Part shown: positions 17,392 to 25,917 of the stretch, piece after piece
Layout: each line of letters opens with the position of its first letter
Numbering within the stretch: position 1 is the first letter of the stretch
Assembly: GCA_016720545.1 (NCBI GenBank)
Contig: JADKKK010000034.1
Span: forward strand, 124,001-188,000
DNA from: Myxococcales bacterium
GTDB taxonomy: Bacteria > Myxococcota_A > Polyangia > Polyangiales > Polyangiaceae
Length of the DNA: 64,000 nucleotides
Direction of reading: 5' to 3'
Notes under the pieces: model-generated
Told to the model about the DNA's origin: nothing
Seen by the model: only the letters and a program-made list of their open reading frames with translations
The model's database searches: none
Position numbers and translations under genes: made by a program

Positions 17392-19878
17392 TCAGCGCGC
17401 GGTCCCCGAGTTCCCCGCCTTGCCCTCGGGGCACTGGGCGGGTCGCGAGGGGTAGGGATGCTGCTCGGGGCACCGGGCCTGGCAGGTCGCCACGGCGCCC
17501 TGCAGCTTGACGCGGCATTGGTGCTCGTGACCGGCGCCGGAGAGCGGGCGCGCGGGATCGGGCGCCGGCTTCGCGCGGTAGCAGTCGTAGAGCGCCTTCT
17601 CGCAGTCGCCCCGGCAACCGAGGCGCCGCATGTCGATCTCGCCCTTCCTGGTCGCGAAGGCGCCGCAGATGCGAGCAACCGCGGCCTGCTCGTTCACGCG
17701 GAGCACCGACTCGCACGTGCTGTTCCCCGCTGGGCACTTGCCTGCGCCCGCTCCGCCTGCCGAGCCGACGCTGGCGCCGCCCGCGGGCGCGGGCGCTCGC
17801 CCCGATCCCGAGCCACCGGCGCCGGCGCCGCCTGCCGGCGGGGTCGCGCGCGCTGCCCCTGCCCCTCCAGCGGCACCTGTCCCGGCTGAGCCGCCGCCGG
17901 CCGAGGGGCCTCCACCCGCGCCGACGGGCGGGCCCCCGCTCGGGGCCGAGCGACCGCCGGGTGAGGAGGGCCCGCTGGCGATCGACGAGCCGCGTGAGCC
18001 CCCCTGAGGTGGCGCTGCGCCGGCCGGCGGCCGAGCCCCCGATCCCACCGCGGGGGCTGCGGCGGGCGCGCTGGGCCCGCCTTGGGACTGCGTCCCCTGC
18101 GCGCCGCCCTCCTTCGACGCGCCCTTGTCGTCGCCGGCTGCGCTCGACGCGCTGCCGCTCGCGTACGGGATCGGCGGCGGCTTGGGCGGCGCGAGCTCCT
18201 TCTTCGCGTGCTCGAGCCCGCTCTGGAGGCCCTGCGCCACGGCGCGCGACGTCGACTCACGCTCTGCCTGGCGCCGCCGCTCCGCCGCCTGCCGCTGCGC
18301 CTCCCACTCACGCGTCATGCCGCGCAGCTCGCCCGCTTCGGCCGCGAACTCTGCGGCGCGCCTCCGCCGGGACTCCGATCGCTGGCGCTGGAGCCTGCTC
18401 ACCTCGGCCGCGCGCTCCGCGACGATTCGGTCTTGCTCGGCCTTGGGTGTCGCGGTCCCGCCGGCGTCTTGGAGGAGCGCGGACACGTCGGGGCATGCGA
18501 CGTTGAGCGCGCGCGCACCGTCGCTCGAGCGCTGCCGGTTGGGGTCCGCCCCAGCCCTGAGGAGGGCGGGCACGTTCGCGCGATCGCAGTGCTCCGCCGC
18601 GGACACGATCGCCGGCGCGTAGCCACGCCCAGCGTTGTCGACGTTCGTGGGCTTCACGCCAGCGCGGAGGAGCGTGGCGACGAGGTCGGCGGCCCCTCGG
18701 GTCGCGACGAGGTCGAGGGCCGTCACGCGCTCGTGCCCTTCGAGTCGGGGCAGCTGTTCCCTGAGGACGCGGGCGACCAGCGCCTCCCGCCGTTCGAGCG
18801 CGAGGACCTCGAGCCCGTCGAACACCTCCTCCTTCCAGCCCGAGCCGGGCGGGTACTTCGTCTTGCCCGACAGCGCGAGCACCGTCTCGTCGCTCAGCCC
18901 GGCGTGGATGCCGGCCCAGAGGGCCACAGGGCACGTGCGCCACCTGGGGTAGGTGCCGAGGGCGTCTCGCGTCGTGCGTAGCGCGAAGTAGTGGTGCCAG
19001 TGCCGCGGCGGATCGGCGCTCGCCCCTGCGGCGAGCAGCGCGCGAACGATCCGCTCGCGCGGTGCGCGCATCTCCGGTGTGGAGGGCCAGTGACCCATCT
19101 CCGTCGTGACGACGAGGTCGCCGTTCGTGCCGGAGGCGCGGCGATCGATCACGTACCCGCTCAGCCACCCCTCGTCTCGGCGGTTCGGGCGCATGAGCAC
19201 GCGCTGGAGCGGGGCACACTGGCTCGCGCACTGCGGATGCCAGGCCTCCTGCGGGTGCGTGGCGCTGCAGTCGACCGGCGAGACGACGGGTGGCTGAGCG
19301 GGAGCCGGCGCGAGGCCGTCGGCGTGGGCGCCTGCGGCGAGGAGGGTCTCGACGATCGCCGCGCTCTCGTCGCTCGGCGCGCGGTCCGTGGCGGCGACCA
19401 GCGGGGTAAACTCGCCACCGCCGTCCACAGGGGCGCCCGCGGCGATGAGGATCTGCACCATCGCCGCGTCGGCCTTGAGCGCCGCGATGTGGAGGGGCTG
19501 CGCGCGCAGCTGCCGACCGGAGAGGCTCGCCCACGCCCCCGAGCGCGCGTGCTTGCGGTGCGCGATTTCCTCGACGACGCCCTCGAGCTGGAGCGGACGC
19601 CTCACGTCTGCGCCGACCTTGATCAGCGCGCGCACCCGCCCGTGGCGCCGCTCGATGATGGCGCGGCCTAGCGGGTCGCTGGTCGCGCGGTCGGTCTCTG
19701 CCTTCAGGCTCTGGTTCGCGGCGACGACCGCGGCGTACGCGCTGTCGTCGAGGTTCCAGTACTCGGACCGCATGAGCTGTCCGTGCCACTGAAGGCGTGG
19801 CGCACAGCCAGGGGCGACGACGAGCACCCCAGCGCCCACCACGACCGCGACACCTCGTAGCCACGTCGTTGCGCGCAT
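17392..19878 (-). CDS. Ankyrin-repeat lipoprotein with coiled coil, Gly/Ser/Pro linker and Cys-rich C-terminus
   Basis: 828 residues. The signal peptide ends VVAPGC (lipobox). Ankyrin-type repeats run over about residues 55-470 (for instance QPLHIAALKADAAMVQILIAAGAPV and ALDLVATRGAADLVATLLRAGV, abbreviated here by their first and last elements). An Arg/Glu/Gln-rich coiled coil follows (about 485-560), then about 150 residues of Gly/Ser/Pro/Ala low complexity, and a C-terminal domain of about 115 residues with at least nine Cys, probably disulphide-bonded. ATG 19878 has AGGAAGGG upstream. The function is unknown; the build suggests a periplasmic or surface scaffold. Confidence 0.85.
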   Translation of the reverse strand: MRATTWLRGVAVVVGAGVLVVAPGCAPRLQWHGQLMRSEYWNLDDSAYAAVVAANQSLKAETDRATSDPLGRAIIERRHGRVRALIKVGADVRRPLQLEGVVEEIAHRKHARSGAWASLSGRQLRAQPLHIAALKADAAMVQILIAAGAPVDGGGEFTPLVAATDRAPSDESAAIVETLLAAGAHADGLAPAPAQPPVVSPVDCSATHPQEAWHPQCASQCAPLQRVLMRPNRRDEGWLSGYVIDRRASGTNGDLVVTTEMGHWPSTPEMRAPRERIVRALLAAGASADPPRHWHHYFALRTTRDALGTYPRWRTCPVALWAGIHAGLSDETVLALSGKTKYPPGSGWKEEVFDGLEVLALERREALVARVLREQLPRLEGHERVTALDLVATRGAADLVATLLRAGVKPTNVDNAGRGYAPAIVSAAEHCDRANVPALLRAGADPNRQRSSDGARALNVACPDVSALLQDAGGTATPKAEQDRIVAERAAEVSRLQRQRSESRRRRAAEFAAEAGELRGMTREWEAQRQAAERRRQAERESTSRAVAQGLQSGLEHAKKELAPPKPPPIPYASGSASSAAGDDKGASKEGGAQGTQSQGGPSAPAAAPAVGSGARPPAGAAPPQGGSRGSSIASGPSSPGGRSAPSGGPPVGAGGGPSAGGGSAGTGAAGGAGAARATPPAGGAGAGGSGSGRAPAPAGGASVGSAGGAGAGKCPAGNSTCESVLRVNEQAAVARICGAFATRKGEIDMRRLGCRGDCEKALYDCYRAKPAPDPARPLSGAGHEHQCRVKLQGAVATCQARCPEQHPYPSRPAQCPEGKAGNSGTAR

Positions 19879-20017
19879 GGCGGAGCCCTTCCTGTAGAGC
19901 TATCAGGCCAACATGACGCGCGCCGAGGGTCAACGGGTGCCACCAAGCGTCGCGAACGATGGCCGGGGTGATACACTGTGTGCGATGTCCCACTCGGCGA
20001 CGGGCCGGGTGATGGAG

Positions 20018-20458
20018 TCAGCGGAGCCCGTAGGTGCCGCGGAGCGCGCGCATCGCGTTGTCGCAGGCGAGAACGCGAGCCTGCCCCTCGGCCAGGCTCG
20101 CTTCGGCCGCGGTCAGCTCCTCGAGGAGCCGCTTGGCGCGGGGGTCGTCCGGCGTGGGCGGCTGCGAGGCGAGCGCACGCTCGACAGCCTGCTTGCGGTC
20201 GAGCCCTTCCGCGGTGGACCGAGCCGACGCGACGCACGCGGCGCGCGCGGCGCACACGTCGTCGACCGTGCAAGGGGCCGCCTCGACGGCGCGAGCGCGC
20301 GCCGCCTTCTGGGCGTTCTCGGCCTGCCGAAACGCGGTGACCGCCCGATCGAGCGCGGCGGCCTCAGTCTTGCCGGGACCGCCGCACGCGACGAGCCCGA
20401 CGAGCGCGACCGCGCTCGCGAGCGCCGTGCGGGCCGGGGCGAGGAGGGGACTCTTCAT
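20018..20458 (-). CDS. Small hypothetical lipoprotein
   Basis: 146 residues. The signal peptide carries a lipobox LVAC near residue 25. The mature part is Ala/Arg/Glu-rich and helical, with three Cys (CTVDDVCAARAAC) before a second helix and one near the C-terminus. No family is recognised. ATG 20458 overlaps the stop of the upstream flavoprotein gene by ATGA, so its translation is probably coupled to it. Confidence 0.8.
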   Translation of the reverse strand: MKSPLLAPARTALASAVALVGLVACGGPGKTEAAALDRAVTAFRQAENAQKAARARAVEAAPCTVDDVCAARAACVASARSTAEGLDRKQAVERALASQPPTPDDPRAKRLLEELTAAEASLAEGQARVLACDNAMRALRGTYGLR

Positions 20459-21975
20459 GACATTTCCACCTTGCTCCACATCTCGCGACGCATCTTCTCC
20501 TTCTGGCCGTCGGTGCGCGTGATGATCTTGGCCACGCTCGTGGCGGCGAGCAGCTCGCCCTCCTGGCCGAGCGAGGGGAGCACCGAGCGACCGCAGAGGA
20601 ACGCCCCCTCTAGCGGGGCGCGGAGGGGCTCCGCCGCCAGGCCGAAGAGCTCCGCCCCTGCCACGCGGTAGCGGGGCACCATGGGCTCCGCCTCCGCCGA
20701 GCCGCCGCCCTGGCGGAGGCGGAGGCGGTCGACCTCCACGCGAGCACCCCCGCGGAGGTCCCAGAGGGGTCGGCCGTCGTGGACTGAGTCGCACAAGAGC
20801 ACGTGCCGTTCGAGGAACGGGATCTGCGCGGCGAGGGTGCTGAGGACCGCCTCGCGCGCCTTCGCGATCCGGGGTGTCGCGTCGGTGAGCAGGGCCTCGG
20901 CGAGCAGCAACGTGGTGCCAGGCAGCGGGCCAGGCCGGCGCTGGAGGTGCACGGAGAGCTCTGCGCGCGACGGCTCGCCTAGCACGAACGACTCGACGCC
21001 GAGCGGCGGGGGGAGGGCCTCGTCGCGAACGAGCAGCGAGACGCAGTAGCGATGCTCCTCGGCGAGCAGCTCGACGTAGGCGTCCGCGAGGCGCCGAGGC
21101 ACCGGGAACGTAGGAGCGAGGCGCAGGAGATCCTGGAGAGTACCGCCGCTCACGACGAAATTCACGCCCAAGGGCTCGGCGTGGCCGTCGAGCTCCACGG
21201 CGCGCACCTTGCCCCCGCGCTGCACGATCGAGACCGCCCGGTCGGCGGGGCGCACCTCCCCGCCCTGCGCGCGGATACGCCCCACCAGAAACTCGGTGAG
21301 CTCGGCCTCGCCGCCGTCGAGGCGAAGCACCCCGCGCGTGAGCGAGCCGTGGGCGCGGGCGAGCGCGAACGCGGGCAGGTGGGTCGCGTCGGTGCCGTGG
21401 CGAGCGGTCTCGTGGACCACCCGGCGGAGCTTGTGCGAGGCCGGGAAGTCGGCCATGAGGTCGCGCCCCGGGGACTCGGCGAGGCGCACGTCGACCAGCG
21501 CGCGTCGGGTGGCGCGCGTCTCCCAGAAGGTGCCGGGCGGCCACACCACGTCGCGCTCGAAGGCGTTGTCGGCCTCGCCGTTCACGCGCCCGAGCTCGGC
21601 GTAGAGGTCGTCGGTCGCGCGGCGCACACCGGCGAACTCGCGGTCGATCTCCGCGCCGAAGCGCTCGACGTCGGGAGGGACCTCGAGGCGCAGGCCGTCG
21701 CCGAGGACCTGGAACATCGGCTCCAGCGGGCGTGTCATGCGGCGAAACGTCATGGTCTGGGCGAGCTCGCCGAGGGCACGGAGCCAGACCGGCGAGGCGC
21801 CAAACAGCAGGGTGAACGCCCGGCGCGAGAGCGGGATCCCGTCGAACGAGTAGGCCGGGGGGCGCTCGGCCTGGCCGAGCACGAGCACGCGCCACGAGCG
21901 CCGCGAGAGCAGCGCGGCGGTGACGAGCGGCCCGAGGCCCATGCCCAGGACGACCACGTCGTAGTGTTTGTTCAC
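20455..21975 (-). CDS. Phytoene-desaturase-like FAD/NAD(P) oxidoreductase
   Basis: 506 residues. The N-terminal dinucleotide-binding fold is VVVLGMGLGPLVTAALLSRR with the acidic second-strand end replaced by LVLGQ. The C-terminal FAD-contact segment GRSVLPSLGQEGELLAATSVA is typical of the CrtI/CrtH-like superfamily (phytoene desaturases, carotenoid isomerases, RetSat-like). The central part is divergent, so the substrate cannot be named, and there is no other carotenoid gene nearby. GTG 21975 has GAGGT 6 nt upstream. It forms a two-gene unit with the small lipoprotein. Confidence 0.8.
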   Translation of the reverse strand: MNKHYDVVVLGMGLGPLVTAALLSRRSWRVLVLGQAERPPAYSFDGIPLSRRAFTLLFGASPVWLRALGELAQTMTFRRMTRPLEPMFQVLGDGLRLEVPPDVERFGAEIDREFAGVRRATDDLYAELGRVNGEADNAFERDVVWPPGTFWETRATRRALVDVRLAESPGRDLMADFPASHKLRRVVHETARHGTDATHLPAFALARAHGSLTRGVLRLDGGEAELTEFLVGRIRAQGGEVRPADRAVSIVQRGGKVRAVELDGHAEPLGVNFVVSGGTLQDLLRLAPTFPVPRRLADAYVELLAEEHRYCVSLLVRDEALPPPLGVESFVLGEPSRAELSVHLQRRPGPLPGTTLLLAEALLTDATPRIAKAREAVLSTLAAQIPFLERHVLLCDSVHDGRPLWDLRGGARVEVDRLRLRQGGGSAEAEPMVPRYRVAGAELFGLAAEPLRAPLEGAFLCGRSVLPSLGQEGELLAATSVAKIITRTDGQKEKMRREMWSKVEMS

Positions 21976-22119
21976 GGCGAGACCTCGCCTCGCCGTCGAC
22001 CTTCGTTCGCCCCTTCGGGCCTCCGCTCCAGCTTCACGGGTGCAACAGCGCCTCGGCGCGGAGCTTAGCCGGACTGGGGCGCGCAGGGGAGCGCGCAGCG
22101 AGCCCGCCTGACCGTCGAT

Positions 22120-22836
22120 TCAAAAATGAACCGGCGTGGGCACGTCGAGGACCGGACCATGCCCGACCGCGAGGCGCTCGTTCTTGTTGTCGCCCCAGCA
22201 GCGGACGGACTTGTCGGCGAGGACCGCGCACGTGCCGTCGGCCGCGGCGACGAGGGCCGTGGCCCCGTAGATGCCTTGGACGGGGGCCGGAGCCCGAGAC
22301 CCTCGCGGGGGCGGCGAGGCGAGCTGGCCACGGTCGTTCTCGCCCCAGCAGAGCACGGTGCCGTTCTCCATGCGGGCGCAGGCGTGCTTGCGGCCCTCGG
22401 CGAGCTCCGCGATGGGGCCGGCGCGATCGAAGGTCACGGGCTCGGGCCAGCGGGCGCCGGCGCAGGTGACCGCCCGCCCGTGCTCGAGGCGGCAGCCCCC
22501 GGGCGGGGCTGGGGCCACCTTCACGCCGGCTCCTTGGCACGCGGGCGCGCGCCCCTCGAGCACCACGCAGAGCGACCCCGGGGCGAGCTCGATGGAGAGC
22601 ACCGCGCCCTCGAACGGGAGCGTCACCGGCCCGTGAGGAGCGCCGGTGGAGGTCGGCCCGAGCGCGCCGGTCGACCCGTCGCCCTGGCAGCGCAGCGCGC
22701 CGCTCACGAGGCGCGCGCACGCGAGGGTCTCGCCGAGCCAGACCCGCTCCACGGGCGGGGGCTTGTTCTTCTTGGGGCAGCCGACCAGAACGAGCGTCGC
22801 GGTGATGGCCAGCGGGGCGAGGACCCTCGAGGTCAT
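22120..22836 (-). CDS. RCC1-repeat lipoprotein
   Basis: 238 residues. Lipobox LVGC at about residue 20. The mature part shows RCC1-type repeats with the Cys-rich myxobacterial pattern, for example HACARMENGTVLCWGEND and TCAVLADKSVRCWGDN, and two weaker copies earlier (about five repeats in total, short of a full seven-blade propeller). Such proteins are expanded in Polyangia; none has a known role that I can transfer. Its ATG overlaps the mgtE stop by ATGA, so the two are coupled. Confidence 0.85.
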   Translation of the reverse strand: MTSRVLAPLAITATLVLVGCPKKNKPPPVERVWLGETLACARLVSGALRCQGDGSTGALGPTSTGAPHGPVTLPFEGAVLSIELAPGSLCVVLEGRAPACQGAGVKVAPAPPGGCRLEHGRAVTCAGARWPEPVTFDRAGPIAELAEGRKHACARMENGTVLCWGENDRGQLASPPPRGSRAPAPVQGIYGATALVAAADGTCAVLADKSVRCWGDNKNERLAVGHGPVLDVPTPVHF

Positions 22837-24224
22837 GGATGACCGAGCGCGGCGCGGCTGAGGGTCGCGACCATGATGAGCTTGGCTGCCTGGACGAAGA
22901 TGACGATCCCGAGGACGTCGACGAGGCTCGCGATGAACGGCGTGGAGCTCGTCGCGGGGTCGAGCCCGATGCGCTTGAGGAGAATGGGGAGGAGGCTGCC
23001 GACGGTGCAGCCGGTCATGACGATGAAGACCAGCGAGGCGGACACAGTGAGGGCGAACGGGACCGTCTGCTCCGGGTACATGAGGACCCGCACGAAGCCG
23101 ACGGCCGCCAGGCCGAGGCCGAGCACGAACCCCATGAGGCTCTCCCGAACAAGAATCCTTAAGAAATCCGAAGACTTAATCTCGCCCACGGCGAGCCCGC
23201 GGATGATGAGCGTCGACGACTGGGAGCCGGAGTTGCCTCCTGCCGAGATGAGGAGCGGCACGTAGTACGCCGCGCCGTGAATAGCCTCGAACACGGGATC
23301 GTAGTGCCGCAGCGCCGTCTGCGTGAAGAACTCGCCCAGGAAGAGCGCGAGCAGCCATACCCCGCGCTTCCGGATGAAGCTGACGAAGCTGGTCTGGAAG
23401 TAAGGCACATCGAGCGGCTCGATCGCGCCGAGCTTCTGGACGTCTTCGGTCTGCTCCTGCGTGAGGACGTCGACGATGTCGTCGATGGTGATCACGCCAA
23501 GCAGCACGTCGTTCTTGTCGATCACCGGGACGACGTTCAGATCGTACTTGGCCATGCCGCGCGCGACCTCTTCTTGATCGAGGTCGGGCCGTACGCTGTG
23601 CACGCACTCGCGGATCTCCGGGGCGAGCGGCGCGTCGGGCGACGCGAGCAGCAGCGCGCGCATGCTCGCGGTGCCGATGAGGTGCTCGGCCTTGTCGACC
23701 ACATACACGTGGTAAATGGGCGCGTTGTGCTCCTCGGAGAACGCGCGCACCGCCGCGATGGCGTCGGCGACGGTGCCCCGCGGCGGCACCTGCACGAAGT
23801 CGGTGGTCATGAGGTGGCCGGCGCTGGTCTCGGGCCACTTCTCGATCTCCCGGACCTCCTGCGCGGCCTCGGGGTCGACCTTCTCGAGCGTCGCCAGGAG
23901 CTTCGTGCCGACGTCCTCCGGGAGGGCGCTGAACAGGTCGGCGCGGTCGTCCGGCGCCATTTCGCTGGCGATTTGCGCCACCGACTCGGCCGGCATGAGC
24001 TGCGCGAGCTCCTCCTGCTCGTGCTCCTCGAGGCGCTCGAAGATGGGCGCGGCCTCGTCGGCCGGGAGGCGCTGGAGGAGCAGCGCGGCGTCATCGGGGT
24101 CGAGCTCGGCGACGAGGTCGGCGAGATCCTCGGCGTGCATCTCCGTGAGCACCGCGCGCGTCTGCTCGGGGTCCTCTCGGAGGAGCGCCTTGAGGTCCGG
24201 GCCGATGAGCTTCGCGAGGCGCAT
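22833..24224 (-). CDS. mgtE: Magnesium transporter MgtE
   Basis: 463 residues, the usual length. The N domain of superhelical repeats covers residues 1-130 (DLADLVAELDPDDAALLLQR type), followed by GHLMTTDFVQVP and two CBS domains (about 140-260), then five membrane helices from about 275, with the pore-lining segment SAGGNSGSQSSTL. The family imports Mg2+ under feedback from Mg2+ bound between the cytosolic domains. No M-box riboswitch is visible. The 5' region has a TAGAAT hexamer (24258-24263) directly beside a nine-base tandem repeat. The gene overlaps the RCC1 lipoprotein gene downstream. Confidence 0.96.
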   Translation of the reverse strand: MRLAKLIGPDLKALLREDPEQTRAVLTEMHAEDLADLVAELDPDDAALLLQRLPADEAAPIFERLEEHEQEELAQLMPAESVAQIASEMAPDDRADLFSALPEDVGTKLLATLEKVDPEAAQEVREIEKWPETSAGHLMTTDFVQVPPRGTVADAIAAVRAFSEEHNAPIYHVYVVDKAEHLIGTASMRALLLASPDAPLAPEIRECVHSVRPDLDQEEVARGMAKYDLNVVPVIDKNDVLLGVITIDDIVDVLTQEQTEDVQKLGAIEPLDVPYFQTSFVSFIRKRGVWLLALFLGEFFTQTALRHYDPVFEAIHGAAYYVPLLISAGGNSGSQSSTLIIRGLAVGEIKSSDFLRILVRESLMGFVLGLGLAAVGFVRVLMYPEQTVPFALTVSASLVFIVMTGCTVGSLLPILLKRIGLDPATSSTPFIASLVDVLGIVIFVQAAKLIMVATLSRAALGHP

Positions 24225-24257
24225 GAGCGGCGCGAGACTAGAGCGCCCCTCCCGGGA

Positions 24258-24263
24258 ATTCTA
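24258..24263 (-). promoter_or_regulatory. Candidate -10 element for mgtE
   Basis: TAGAAT on the minus strand matches the sigma-70 -10 consensus at five of six positions and lies 34 nt upstream of the mgtE ATG. A -35 at 17-nt spacing would fall on TTCTCA inside the adjoining tandem repeat. A second hexamer, TAGTCT (24235-24240), lies 10 nt before the ATG and is an alternative. Confidence 0.4.
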
Positions 24264-24270
24264 GCGGGCG

Positions 24271-24327
24271 GTGAGAAACGTGAGAAACAGGAGAAACAGG
24301 AGAAACAGGAGAAACAGGAGAAACAGG
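24271..24327. repeat. Nine-base tandem repeat upstream of mgtE
   Basis: Six consecutive nine-base units: two of GTGAGAAAC followed by four of AGGAGAAAC, plus a partial seventh. It sits in the divergent region between mgtE and a cupredoxin gene, immediately upstream of the mgtE -10 candidate, so its -35 region lies within the repeat. Unit identity and strand asymmetry (purine-rich on plus) suggest slippage origin. It is not a CRISPR array: there are no spacers. Confidence 0.9.
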
Positions 24328-24465
24328 ATCGGAGAAACGCGCGCGGCGCCCCAGCGGCCTCGCCTCCCTCGCCGACGGGCTGCAATCGGACGTGAGGCTG
24401 GGAGCCCGCAAACTGGAAAGCAAGAGGGATCTCCTCTAATCTTGTCGGCTGCTGGCCTGCGCGTC

Positions 24466-24479
24466 GACGCCCGGGCGTC
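24466..24479. promoter_or_regulatory. Perfect 14-bp palindrome upstream of cupredoxin gene
   Basis: GACGCCCGGGCGTC lies 23 nt before the ATG at 24503. A looser palindrome, AGAGGGATCTCCTCT, is about 30 nt further upstream. Either could be an operator or a 5' mRNA hairpin. High GC makes chance palindromes more likely, so the call is tentative. Confidence 0.35.
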
Positions 24480-24502
24480 CTTCCACTTGAATTGAGGTCC
24501 CG

Positions 24503-25234
24503 ATGAAGAAGCTCCTCGTGCTCACCGCCTTGCTCACCACGGGGCTCGCTGCCTTCGGTGGCTGCTCGTCCACCACCGGCACGGCCTCGGACGCCGGCGC
24601 CGACTCGACGACGCCGACCGGCGTGTGCGACTCGGTCAAGACCTGCCCGAAGGACAAGCCCGCCGAGGTCGCCGAGGCGAAGGCGGCTTGCAAGGCCGCG
24701 GAGGACGCCGGGAAGTGCCTCCCCCAGCTGCGTGCATTCTACAAGTGCCTCGAGACCAACCGCTTCTGCGACGACGCCGGCGAGAGCGAAGTCGGCGACA
24801 ACGCGTGCAACGCCGAGACCCAGGCGTTGTCCACCTGCGTGGGCGTGGGCGTGGGCGACGGCGGCGGCGGCGGCGACGCGGCGACGGACGCGGCGACGGA
24901 CGCGGCGACGGACGCTCCCCCCTCCCCGCCGGTCGTCAACGGCTGCACGAGCTTCGTCGACGCGACCGCGGTGGCGGCCGGGATCACCTGGGATCTCGCC
25001 GTCGGCGGTGCGCCCGGGCGCTGCCTGAAGATCAAGGTGGGGCAGAGCGTGACCTGGGCCGGCAACTTCACGAGCCACCCGCTGAAGGCCTCTGGCGGCA
25101 CCACGCCGAGCCCGATCGTGAACGGCCAGCAGGGCGACACCGACGTGACCATCCAGTTCGACGCGGCGGGCGTCTATGGCTACGTGTGCGAGTTCCACGG
25201 GAGCATGACCGGCGCGATCCAAGTCGTCCCGTAG
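24503..25234 (+). CDS. Cupredoxin-domain lipoprotein with Cys-rich N-terminal domain
   Basis: 243 residues. Lipobox FGGC at residues 18-21. A mature N-terminal segment (about 40-115) holds eight Cys in helical spacing, followed by a Gly/Asp linker with three AATD repeats. The C-terminal ~95 residues are a plastocyanin-like cupredoxin: the type-1 copper ligands fit His in TSHPL and Cys, His and Met in YVCEFHGSM. It probably binds copper for electron transfer outside the inner membrane. ATG has GAGGT 4 nt upstream. The second cupredoxin gene follows 134 nt downstream on the same strand. Confidence 0.9.
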   Translation: MKKLLVLTALLTTGLAAFGGCSSTTGTASDAGADSTTPTGVCDSVKTCPKDKPAEVAEAKAACKAAEDAGKCLPQLRAFYKCLETNRFCDDAGESEVGDNACNAETQALSTCVGVGVGDGGGGGDAATDAATDAATDAPPSPPVVNGCTSFVDATAVAAGITWDLAVGGAPGRCLKIKVGQSVTWAGNFTSHPLKASGGTTPSPIVNGQQGDTDVTIQFDAAGVYGYVCEFHGSMTGAIQVVP

Positions 25235-25260
25235 GCTCCAGCCGAACCGCTTCCCCCGAC

Positions 25261-25299
25261 GGCCTCCCGGTGCGCAAATTATGCGCGACTCGGGAGGCC
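25261..25299 (+). terminator. Long hairpin between the two cupredoxin genes
   Basis: A perfect 9-bp outer stem GGCCTCCCG (25261-25269) / CGGGAGGCC (25291-25299) encloses a second stem GCGCA/TGCGC with an AT-rich AATTA loop. It starts about 27 nt after the first cupredoxin stop. No U-run follows, so it may be a weak or factor-assisted terminator, an mRNA-stabilising stem, or a cruciform operator of the second gene. Confidence 0.5.
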
Positions 25300-25368
25300 G
25301 CACGTGCTTTGCTCTCCACGTGGGCCGTGCGCCCTCTGGGCTTGGGACTTTCACGAGGGAGCATTTTC

Positions 25369-25854
25369 ATGAAGAACGCCGTACGTCTCGCCGCACTCGC
25401 CGCGCTCGCAGCCTCAGGCATCGCCGTCGCCGCCTGTAGCGACTCCGCCACCGCGACGGACGCGGGGACCTCGCCGTCGTCGACCACGACCGCCACGGGC
25501 ACCACCACGAGCACCGCCACCGGCACCGGCACGGGCACCACGCCGCCCACGGTCCCCGGGCCCGACCTCAACGGCTGCAAGAACTACGTCGACCGCACCG
25601 CCGACGGCGCGAGCCGCGAGATCGCCTGGGGCTTCAACGTGTCGACCACCCCGGAGGCCTGCATGAGGATCAAGGTCGGCCAGACCGTCACCTGGAAGGG
25701 CGAGCTCGGGATCCACCCGATCGGCGTGAAGGGCGGCGACGCCAACAACCCCATCAAGAGCGCGAACACCAACACGTTCCCGGCGGCGGGCACGTTCGGC
25801 TACGTCTGCACGGCGCACTCCACCATGACGGGCGTGGTCGTCGTCGTTCCCTGA
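25369..25854 (+). CDS. Cupredoxin-domain lipoprotein
   Basis: 161 residues. Lipobox VAAC at about residues 20-23, then a Thr/Ser/Gly-rich linker of about 40 residues and a cupredoxin domain. Copper ligands fit His in GIHPIG and Cys, His and Met in YVCTAHSTM. It is a paralogue of the preceding gene (shared NGC...Y/FVD start, RIKVGQTVTW strand and C-terminal VVVVP) but lacks the Cys-rich N-terminal domain. ATG 25369 has GAGGGAG upstream; a long in-frame extension further upstream is not coding. Probable periplasmic copper electron carrier. Confidence 0.9.
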   Translation: MKNAVRLAALAALAASGIAVAACSDSATATDAGTSPSSTTTATGTTTSTATGTGTGTTPPTVPGPDLNGCKNYVDRTADGASREIAWGFNVSTTPEACMRIKVGQTVTWKGELGIHPIGVKGGDANNPIKSANTNTFPAAGTFGYVCTAHSTMTGVVVVVP

Positions 25855-25876
25855 ACGGCGCTCGGCTCGCACGCAC

Positions 25877-25906
25877 GCGACGCGGGGGCCCGGGCCTCCG
25901 CGTCGC
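25877..25906. terminator. Candidate bidirectional terminator
   Basis: GCGACGCGG (25877-25885) pairs perfectly with CCGCGTCGC (25898-25906); the loop GGGCCCGGGCCT can extend the fold. It lies in the 63-bp gap between convergent genes, and the plus-strand side is followed by a pyrimidine-rich stretch (TTCACTTCGG). No long T-run. Confidence 0.55.
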
Positions 25907-25917
25907 CTTCACTTCGG

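Noticed and set aside
24271..24327. Possible CRISPR array
   Set aside because: Units are nine bases with no spacers; a CRISPR repeat is over 20 bases with unique spacers.
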